This document shows, one piece after another, positions 58,286 to 64,000 of a stretch of DNA of 64,000 nucleotides (position 1 is the first letter of the stretch; each line of letters opens with the position of its first letter). This DNA comes from Streptomyces verrucosisporus (GTDB lineage: Bacteria; Actinomycetota; Actinomycetes; Streptomycetales; Streptomycetaceae). A program made the position numbers and the translations under genes. The notes beneath the pieces are model-generated. The model saw only the letters and a program-made list of their open reading frames with translations, was not told where the DNA came from and ran no database searches. Location of the stretch: the NCBI RefSeq assembly GCF_017114865.1, contig NZ_JADEYH010000008.1, forward strand, positions 1 to 64,000, given 5' to 3'.

Positions 58286-58567
58286 ATGAACCGCAGTGAG
58301 CTGGTGGCAGCGCTGTCCGAGCGCGCCCAGGTGACCCGCAAGGACGCCGACGCTGTGCTGGCCGCGTTCGCCGAGACCGTCGGCGAGGTCGTCGCCAAGG
58401 GCGACGAGAAGGTCACCATCCCCGGCTTCCTGACCTTCGAGCGCACCCACCGTGCCGCTCGCACCGCGCGCAACCCGCAGACCGGCGACCCGATCGAGAT
58501 CCCCGCCGGTTACAGCGTGAAGGTCTCCGCGGGCTCCAAGCTGAAGGAGGCCGCCAAGGGCAAGTGA
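58286..58567 (+). CDS. hup: HU-family nucleoid protein
   Basis: A 93-residue DNA-binding protein. It starts MNRSELVAALSERAQVTRKD and has the HU arm region FERTHRAARTARNPQTGDPI. It lacks the Lys/Ala-rich C-terminal extension of the HupS type, so it corresponds to the vegetative HupA type. It is monocistronic and ends at a terminator shared with convergent murA. Confidence 0.96.
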   Translation: MNRSELVAALSERAQVTRKDADAVLAAFAETVGEVVAKGDEKVTIPGFLTFERTHRAARTARNPQTGDPIEIPAGYSVKVSAGSKLKEAAKGK

Positions 58568-58599
58568 GCCCTGGCGCGGCACCACACAGGCGCATGCAC

Positions 58600-58632
58600 G
58601 AGGGCGGTCACCCCGAGAGGGTGACCGCCCTC
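58600..58632. terminator. Bidirectional hup/murA terminator
   Basis: A perfect 14-bp stem (58600-58613 with 58619-58632) and CGAGA loop between convergent genes. Confidence 0.85.
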
Positions 58633-58685
58633 CGCGTCGTCCGGGCCCGGCCCCGGCCCCGGAGGCGGTGGGGGCAGGCCGGCGG

Positions 58686-60014
58686 TCAGGCGGGCAGTTC
58701 GACGCGCGCGCCGAGCGCCGGCAGCTTCTCCATGAAGTTCTCGTAGCCCCGGTTGATCAGGTCTATCCCGTGGACCCTGGAGGTCCCCTGGGCCGCCAGG
58801 GCGGCGATCAGGTAAGAGAAGCCGCCGCGGAGGTCCGGGATGACCAGGTCGGCCCCCTGGAGCTTCGTGGGGCCGGACACGACCGCCGAGTGGAGGAAGT
58901 TGCGCTGGCCGAAGCGGCACGGCATGCCGCCCAGGCACTCGCGGTAGAGCTGGATGTGCGCGCCCATCTGGTTGAGGGCGGAGGTGAAGCCCAGCCGCGA
59001 CTCGTACACCGTCTCGTGGACGATCGACAGGCCCGACGCCTGGGTCAGGGCCACCACCAGCGGCTGCTGCCAGTCGGTCTGGAAGCCGGGGTGCACGTCC
59101 GTCTCCAGGGCGATGGCCTTGAGCGCGCCGCCGGGGTGCCAGAAGCGAATGCCGTCGTCGTCGACCTCGAACTCGCCGCCCACCTTGCGGTAGGTGTTGA
59201 GGAAGGTCATCATCTCGCGCTGGCTGGCGCCGCGCACGTACACGCTGCCCTCGGTCGCCAGCGCCGCGCTCGCCCAGGAGGCGGCCTCCAGGCGGTCGGG
59301 CAGGGCTCGGTGGTTGTAGCCGCCGAGCTTGTCCACCCCGGTGATGCGGATCGTCCGGTCGGTGTCCACGGAGATGATCGCGCCCATCTTCTGCAGTACG
59401 CAGATGAGGTCCTCGATCTCCGGTTCCACGGCGGCGTTGGAGAGTTCGGTCACCCCTTCGGCCAGCACGGCCGTCAGCAGGACCTGCTCGGTGGAGCCGA
59501 CCGACGGGTACGGCAGCTTGATCCTGCAGCCGCGCAGCCGCTGCGGGGCCTCCAGGTACTGGCCGTCGGCGCGCTTCTCGATCGTCGCGCCGAACTCGCG
59601 CAGCACGTCGAAGTGGAAGTTCACCGGGCGTCCGCCGATGTCGCAGCCGCCCAGGCCGGGGATGAAGGCGTGGCCCAGCCGGTGCAGCAGGGGGCCGCAG
59701 AAGAGGATCGGGATGCGGGAGGAGCCCGCGTGGGCGTCGATGTCGGCGACGTTGGCGCTCTCCACGTGGGAGGGGTCGAGCACCAGCTCACCGGATTCCT
59801 CGCCCTTGCTCACGGTGACGCCGTGCAGTTCGAGCAGGCCCCGGACGACCCGCACGTCGCGGATCTCGGGGACGTTGCGCAGCCTGCTCGGTTCGCTGCC
59901 GAGCAGTGCGGCGACCATGGCCTTGGGCACGAGGTTCTTCGCGCCCCGGACTCTGATCTCACCCTCCAGCGGTGTGCCGCCGTGGACAAGGAGTACGTCG
60001 TCGGTGCCGGTCAT
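58686..60014 (-). CDS. murA: UDP-N-acetylglucosamine 1-carboxyvinyltransferase
   Basis: A 442-residue cytosolic enzyme for the first committed step of peptidoglycan synthesis (enolpyruvyl transfer to UDP-GlcNAc). It has GEIRVRGAKN at the N-terminus and catalytic Cys124 in GGCDIGGRPV, so the active site is the fosfomycin-sensitive Cys type, unlike the Asp of mycobacteria. DLRGGFSYLIAALAA closes the substrate site. ATG 60014 has GAGG upstream; the frame to 60164 is unconserved. Confidence 0.96.
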   Translation of the reverse strand: MTGTDDVLLVHGGTPLEGEIRVRGAKNLVPKAMVAALLGSEPSRLRNVPEIRDVRVVRGLLELHGVTVSKGEESGELVLDPSHVESANVADIDAHAGSSRIPILFCGPLLHRLGHAFIPGLGGCDIGGRPVNFHFDVLREFGATIEKRADGQYLEAPQRLRGCRIKLPYPSVGSTEQVLLTAVLAEGVTELSNAAVEPEIEDLICVLQKMGAIISVDTDRTIRITGVDKLGGYNHRALPDRLEAASWASAALATEGSVYVRGASQREMMTFLNTYRKVGGEFEVDDDGIRFWHPGGALKAIALETDVHPGFQTDWQQPLVVALTQASGLSIVHETVYESRLGFTSALNQMGAHIQLYRECLGGMPCRFGQRNFLHSAVVSGPTKLQGADLVIPDLRGGFSYLIAALAAQGTSRVHGIDLINRGYENFMEKLPALGARVELPA

Positions 60015-60241
60015 GGGCCTCGCGTTCCAGGATGAAGAAGAGCAGGGGCACAGGGAATGGTAATGGCCGTACGCCCGGGCCGTATCCGTCCGTCCGGGGC
60101 GCGGACGGGGCCGGAGGGCGGGCGGGCGCGCCCCGCACCGGCGCCGGGCTGCGCCCGATCGCACACCGTGCGCGGGCCGCTCCGCGGTGTTGTCCGGGAT
60201 TCGGGCCCCCGCCCGGGCCCGGAGTGCGGGATCATTGGGGC

Positions 60242-60802
60242 ATGACCGAGGTGACCTCGCTCACCGGGCGGCTGCTCGTCGCGACGCCGGCGCTGACCGA
60301 CCCGAACTTCGACCGTGCGGTGGTGCTGCTCCTCGACCACGACGAGGAGGGCTCGCTCGGCATCGTCCTCAACCGGCCGACGCCCGTGGACGTCGGCGAC
60401 GTACTGGAGCCCTGGGCCGCGCTGGCGGGGGAGCCGGGCGTGGTCTTCCAGGGCGGGCCCGTCTCGCTGGACGCGGCGCTCGGGGTGGCCGTCATCCCGG
60501 GGAGCGAGGGTCCGCTGGGGTGGCGGCGGGTGCACGGGGCCATCGGCCTGGTGGACCTGGAGGCGCCGCCCGAACTGCTGGCCGCGGAACTGGGCTCGCT
60601 GCGGATCTTCGCCGGCTACGCCGGCTGGGGGCCGGGCCAGCTGGAGAACGAGCTGGAGGAGGGCGCCTGGTACGTGGTGGAGTCCGAACCCGGCGACGTC
60701 TTCGCGCCCGAACCGGAGCGGCTGTGGCGGTCCGTGCTGCGCCGCCAGCGCAGCGAGCTGGCGATGGTGGCCACCTATCCCGACGACCCCTCGCTGAACT
60801 AG
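60242..60802 (+). CDS. YqgE/AlgH family protein
   Basis: A 186-residue protein of the DUF179 family. The N-terminus SLTGRLLVATPALTDPNFDR, then GSLGIVLNRPT and FAGYAGWGPGQLENELEEG are diagnostic. The function is unknown; the AlgH name is historical. No ribosome-binding site is evident; it is divergent from murA. Confidence 0.93.
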   Translation: MTEVTSLTGRLLVATPALTDPNFDRAVVLLLDHDEEGSLGIVLNRPTPVDVGDVLEPWAALAGEPGVVFQGGPVSLDAALGVAVIPGSEGPLGWRRVHGAIGLVDLEAPPELLAAELGSLRIFAGYAGWGPGQLENELEEGAWYVVESEPGDVFAPEPERLWRSVLRRQRSELAMVATYPDDPSLN

Positions 60803-60909
60803 GGCGCGCACGGCGCCGCCCCGCAGACGGGACTTTCGAGGCGCGCCCCGGCGGCCCGGCCCGCTGCTCCGGGCGGGGCGGGTCCGGGTGCCCGCGGGGG
60901 CGGTCGCAG

Positions 60910-60915
60910 TACCCT
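60910..60915 (+). promoter_or_regulatory. Candidate -10 box of the DUF3039 gene
   Basis: TACCCT is eight bases before ATG 60924 and no Shine-Dalgarno sequence of its own is required; the layout fits a leaderless start. Confidence 0.4.
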
Positions 60916-60923
60916 TGGGGCCC

Positions 60924-61211
60924 ATGAGCACTCCTGAGCCCGAGCGCGGGACGGGCACCGGCACCCTCGTCGAGCCCACCCCGCAGGTGTCCCACGGCGA
61001 TGGCGACCACGAGCGCTTCGCCCACTACGTCCAGAAGGACAAGATCATGGCCAGCGCGCTCGACGGGACCCCCGTCGTCGCGCTCTGCGGCAAGGTCTGG
61101 GTCCCGGGGCGCGACCCCAAGAAGTACCCGGTCTGCCCCATGTGCAAGGAGATCTACGAGTCCATGGGAGCAGGTGGCGACAAGGGCAAGGACGGCGGCG
61201 GCAAGAAGTGA
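60924..61211 (+). CDS. DUF3039 family protein
   Basis: A 95-residue actinobacterial protein. The core HERFAHYVQKDKIMASALDG is followed by three cysteines (ALCGK, then CPMC) plus a nearby His that may bind zinc, and a Lys/Gly tail. The function is unknown. ATG 60924 is preferred to the GTG-like extension at 60888. Confidence 0.9.
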   Translation: MSTPEPERGTGTGTLVEPTPQVSHGDGDHERFAHYVQKDKIMASALDGTPVVALCGKVWVPGRDPKKYPVCPMCKEIYESMGAGGDKGKDGGGKK

Positions 61212-61285
61212 CGCCGTCCCCCGGCGGCCTCCCCTCCTCCGTCCGGCCCTGATCCGCCCCGCGCAGGGCCCGTCACTCCTTCAGC

Positions 61286-61321
61286 GGCCCCCGGAACGCA
61301 CCCCGGTGCGTTCCGGGGGCC
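61286..61321 (+). terminator. Terminator after the DUF3039 gene
   Basis: Perfect 17-bp arms (61286-61302 with 61305-61321) almost without a loop, so the real stem is about 15 bp. Confidence 0.8.
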
Positions 61322-61363
61322 GCCGTGCGTTCCGGGCAGGCGTCCGGGCTCGGCCGGGACGCC

Positions 61364-61392
61364 TTGTGAGCCGTCCCCGGTTGCCCTACTCT
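61364..61392 (+). promoter_or_regulatory. Promoter of the GH20 gene
   Basis: TTGTGA (61364-61369), 17-nt spacer, TACTCT (61387-61392). This is a good sigma-HrdB match; the start would be near 61399. Confidence 0.55.
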
Positions 61393-61418
61393 CCTGCGCA
61401 GTTGTGCATGACGAAACA

Positions 61419-61441
61419 GGCGTTGCGCAGGATGCAACGCC
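61419..61441. promoter_or_regulatory. Operator-like inverted repeat downstream of the GH20 promoter
   Basis: GGCGTTGC (61419-61426) and GCAACGCC (61434-61441), 7-bp spacer, about 20-40 bases after the expected transcription start. It would suit a repressor acting as a roadblock. It is not a DasR site. Confidence 0.45.
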
Positions 61442-61535
61442 GCTTCTTCAGAGGTCGCCCGGAAGCGGGGCGCCGAGGACGAGGGCACGCGCCGACGGCT
61501 CGCGCGGCCCGCGGAACATGCGAGGAGAACCGGGC

Positions 61536-63266
61536 ATGTACGAGCCCGATCTGGTCCCCCTGCCGCGCTCCGTCGAGGACGGCGGCGGACGGCTGGTGCT
61601 CGACGAGCGGACGGTGCTCGACGCCGGCCCCGGCACCGGGCGGGCCGCCCACTGGCTGCGCACCGCCCTCGCCGCGGCCACCGGCCTGCCCCTGCCGCCG
61701 GCGGGCCGGGACGGCAGAGGCGGCGGGGAGGGTGCGGGCGGCGGTCGCGGCGCCGTCGTGAGCCTGCGCCTGGACGAGGTGGTCGCCGCCGAACTCGGCC
61801 CCGAGGGCTACCGGCTGGACGTGACCGGCGGCGGCGCCGAGATCCGCGGCGGCGCGGCCCCCGGCGTCTTCTGGGGCGCCCAGACGCTGCGGCAGCTCCT
61901 CGGCCCCGCCGCGCACCGCCGCGCGCCGCTGCCCGGCCGCACCTGGTCGCTGCCCTGCGTACGGGTGGCCGACGCGCCCCGCTTCGCCTGGCGCGGCTTC
62001 ATGCTGGACACCGCCCGGCACTTCACACCCAAGGACGGTGTCCTGCGCTGGATCGACCTGCTGGCCGCGCACAAACTCAACGTACTGCACCTGCATCTGA
62101 CGGACGACCAGGGATGGCGCCTGGAGATCGAGCGCTTCCCCCGGCTCACCGAGGTCGGCGCATGGCGCCGGCGTACGAGGCTGGGGCACCGGGCCTCCCC
62201 GCTGTGGGACATGCGCCCGCACGGCGGCTTCTACACCCACGACGACATCCGGGAGATCGTCGCCCACGCCGCCGGGCGCCACATCACCGTCGTCCCCGAG
62301 ATCGACCTGCCCGGCCACTCGCAGGCGGCCGTCGCCGCCTACCCGGAGCTGGGCAACGCCGACGCCCGGGAAAGGGTCCCCGGGGTGTGGGACGACTGGG
62401 GCGTCAGCTCCGAGGTCCTGGCCCCCACCGAGGACGTACTCCGCTTCTACGAGGGGGTGTTCGAGGAGGTGCTGGAGCTGTTCCCGGGCGAGTTCGTGCA
62501 CATCGGCGGCGACGAGTGCCCCGCGGACCAGTGGCGGCGCTCGCCGTCCGCGCGGGCGCGGGCCGAGCGGCTCGGCCTGGACGGCGTGGACGCCCTCCAC
62601 GGCTGGTTCGTGAGGCACTTCGACCGCTGGCTGGCCGAACGCGGGCGCCGCCTCGTGGGATGGGACGAGATCCTGGGCGCCGGCACGAACGGCACCGGCG
62701 GCACGGCCGGCGCGGGCACGGGGCTCGGCCCCGGCGCGGTGGTCTCCTCCTGGCGGGGCCGCGCGGGCGCGGTCGCCGCCGCACGGGCCGGGCGCGACGT
62801 GGTGATGTGCCCCGAGCAGGAGGTCTACCTAGACCACCGGCAGGACGGCGGCGAGGACGAACCGGTGCCCATCGGATACGTGCGCACCCTGCGCGACGTC
62901 CACGGCTTCGACCCCGTGCCGCCCGAACTCGCGGGCACCGGCGCGGCGGAGCACGTCCTCGGAGCGCAGGCCAACCTGTGGACGGAGGTCGTGGACGACC
63001 AGCGGCGCGCCGACTACCAGGCCTTCCCTCGCCTGGCCGCCTTCGCCGAGGCGGTGTGGTCGGGACCGGCCGCCCGGAGCGGGGCGGACGTCTCCGGGGA
63101 CCCCGGGAGGCGGTTCGGGGACTTCGAGCGGCGGATGGCCGCCGCCCACTACGCCCGCCTCGACGCGCTGGGCGTGGCCTACCGGCCGCCCTCCGGGCCG
63201 CACCCGTGGCAGCGCCGCCCCGGCATCGCGGGGCGACCGTTCCCGGAGCCGCCGCGGATGTCCTGA
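61536..63266 (+). CDS. Beta-N-acetylhexosaminidase, glycoside hydrolase family 20
   Basis: A 576-residue enzyme releasing terminal N-acetylhexosamine from chitobiose-like sugars by substrate-assisted catalysis. An N-terminal GH20b domain (about 1-140) precedes the catalytic barrel: FAWRGFMLDTARHF, HLHLTDDQGWRLEIE, the catalytic pair Asp326-Glu327 in HIGGDECPADQW, and VLGAQANLWTE. No signal peptide is seen, so it is probably cytosolic. ATG 61536 is chosen because AGGAGAA lies 6 nt upstream. Confidence 0.94.
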   Translation: MYEPDLVPLPRSVEDGGGRLVLDERTVLDAGPGTGRAAHWLRTALAAATGLPLPPAGRDGRGGGEGAGGGRGAVVSLRLDEVVAAELGPEGYRLDVTGGGAEIRGGAAPGVFWGAQTLRQLLGPAAHRRAPLPGRTWSLPCVRVADAPRFAWRGFMLDTARHFTPKDGVLRWIDLLAAHKLNVLHLHLTDDQGWRLEIERFPRLTEVGAWRRRTRLGHRASPLWDMRPHGGFYTHDDIREIVAHAAGRHITVVPEIDLPGHSQAAVAAYPELGNADARERVPGVWDDWGVSSEVLAPTEDVLRFYEGVFEEVLELFPGEFVHIGGDECPADQWRRSPSARARAERLGLDGVDALHGWFVRHFDRWLAERGRRLVGWDEILGAGTNGTGGTAGAGTGLGPGAVVSSWRGRAGAVAAARAGRDVVMCPEQEVYLDHRQDGGEDEPVPIGYVRTLRDVHGFDPVPPELAGTGAAEHVLGAQANLWTEVVDDQRRADYQAFPRLAAFAEAVWSGPAARSGADVSGDPGRRFGDFERRMAAAHYARLDALGVAYRPPSGPHPWQRRPGIAGRPFPEPPRMS

Positions 63267-63566
63267 GGGCCGGTCACCGAGCGCCCGGGCCCGCCCCGCC
63301 CCGGCTTCCGGGTCGAACCCCGGACCGCTCCGGGACGGTGCCCGAAACGGCCCTTATAAAGTAGTACAAGGTCTCCCAGGAGTGGCAAGGCACCTGTCTC
63401 GGTGACAACCGGCAAAAGCGGGCCATCGGCCAGGTCAGGGACGGATGCTCCCTTCACGGACCCCGGCTCCGGCGACCCCCCGGAATGTGCCAGAGTTGCC
63501 ACGTCCGGGTTCCCAGCACGTACGGTACGGCTGGGCAGCCGGGACGACCGGGGAAGGGGCGCTGGA
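63267..63566 (+). other. Region before the FAD-subunit gene
   Basis: 300 bp without a gene. An unusual AT-rich run lies at 63353-63372. TTGCCA (63496-63501) and TACGGT (63521-63526), 19 nt apart, are a weak promoter for the next gene. Confidence 0.4.
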
Positions 63567-64000
63567 TTGAGCACGCACGCACCGCACGCACCACGGGCGG
63601 CGCAGCCGGTCATGCTGCCGGCCACGCTCGACGAGGCCGTGGCCGCTCTCGCCGCCACGCCTGCCGCCGTGCCCGTCGCGGGCGGCACCGATCTGATGTC
63701 AGGGGTGAACTCCGGGCTGCTGAGGCCCGCCGCGCTGGTCGGCCTGGGCCGGATCAGCGAGATCCGCGGCTGGGAGTACCAGGACGGCAACGCGCTGCTC
63801 GGCGCCGGCCTCACACACGCCCGCATGGGACGCCCCGACTTCGCGGCCCTCATCCCCGCCCTGGCCGCCGCCGCCCGCGCCGCCGGACCGCCGCAGATCC
63901 GCAACGCCGGGACGCTCGGCGGCAACATCGTCACCTCCGCGCCCACCGGCGACTCCCTGCCCGTCCTGGCCGCGCTGGAGGCCACGGTGCTGATCGCGGG
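63567..64000 (+). CDS. FAD-binding subunit of a molybdenum hydroxylase (xanthine dehydrogenase type), 5' part
   Basis: The first 144 residues of a gene running past the window. The FAD-binding (PCMH-like) fold shows LPATLDEAVAALAATP, VPVAGGTDLM, and the strongly conserved GPPQIRNAGTLGGNIVTSAP. It is the medium subunit that passes electrons from the molybdenum and Fe-S subunits to FAD. TTG 63567 is proposed as the start (GGAAGGGG about 8 nt upstream); ATG 63612 is the alternative but cuts close to the fold. Confidence 0.9.
   Translation, partial: MSTHAPHAPRAAQPVMLPATLDEAVAALAATPAAVPVAGGTDLMSGVNSGLLRPAALVGLGRISEIRGWEYQDGNALLGAGLTHARMGRPDFAALIPALAAAARAAGPPQIRNAGTLGGNIVTSAPTGDSLPVLAALEATVLIA

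Larger units (their letters stand above)
61212..61535 (+). other. 324-bp region between DUF3039 and GH20 genes
   Basis: Holds the DUF3039 terminator (61286-61321), a good promoter (61364-61392) and an inverted repeat (61419-61441). The in-frame GTG at 61404 would extend the GH20 enzyme without homology. Confidence 0.6.

Overview
The window is about 72% GC with strong third-position GC bias, frequent GTG/TTG starts and long in-frame shadow ORFs on both strands, which is typical of Streptomyces. Gene content and order match, from memory, the conserved core of the Streptomyces chromosome (mtrAB-lpqB, secA, the NAD-glutamate dehydrogenase, pkaA/pkaB, prfB, ftsEX, smpB/ssrA, matAB, narK/nnaR, malic enzyme, hup, murA). 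There is no prophage, transposon, CRISPR array or biosynthetic gene cluster. One broken gene, an acetyltransferase, lies at the left edge.

Layout. 1-6 kb: a decayed GNAT gene, then a minus-strand, translationally coupled MoxR/DUF58/DUF4350/DUF4129 membrane operon with a multi-pass membrane protein. 6-12.5 kb: mtnA, the MtrAB two-component system, lipoprotein LpqB and a ComF-like phosphoribosyltransferase, closely packed. 13-20 kb: ribosome hibernation factor, an orphan LuxR-type response regulator, a YcaQ-like DNA glycosylase, a RimJ-type acetyltransferase, SecA, and a small Rv3235-family protein. 20-27 kb: a DUF6912 protein, a HAD hydrolase and the 180-kDa-class NAD-glutamate dehydrogenase. 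27-31 kb: a sugar ABC importer (binding lipoprotein plus two permeases, no ATPase). 31-38 kb: a large FHA/FtsK-like (EccC-like) ATPase divergent from two Ser/Thr kinases. 38-45 kb: prfB, a sortase-anchored repeat protein, a zinc-ribbon membrane protein, ftsEX, an S41 protease, smpB and the tmRNA gene. 45-50.5 kb: a LysR regulator and the mat exopolysaccharide operon (small membrane protein, deacetylase-glycosyltransferase, acyltransferase). 50.6-53.5 kb: nitrate transport (narK) and its regulator nnaR, with GlnR-type operators. 53.7-64 kb: a HelD-like RNA polymerase motor, a candidate small RNA, NAD-malic enzyme, HU, MurA, YqgE, a DUF3039 protein, a GH20 hexosaminidase and the start of a molybdenum-hydroxylase FAD subunit.

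Themes. Protein quality control and ribosome rescue (smpB, ssrA, hpf, secA, prfB) is well represented. The ssrA promoter carries an exact sigma-R (disulfide stress) motif, and a second exact match drives a candidate terminator-bounded small RNA at 56.2 kb. Cell-surface biology is also prominent (mat operon, LAETG protein, murA, GH20 enzyme, ftsEX, S41 protease). Nitrogen metabolism appears as narK/nnaR under GlnR-like sites and as NAD-GDH. Several genes (pkaB, prfB, the S41 protease gene, the YcaQ-like gene, the DUF3039 gene) have a TAnnnT hexamer 6-8 nt before the start codon and little or no leader, suggesting leaderless transcripts.

The most unusual sequence signals are a 44-bp perfect palindrome inside the first codons of matB, the sigma-R-driven candidate sRNA, an EccC-like FHA ATPase outside any visible type VII locus beside two Ser/Thr kinases, a beta-sandwich-like insert in a sugar permease, a short tmRNA tag, and SPY in place of SPF in RF2.
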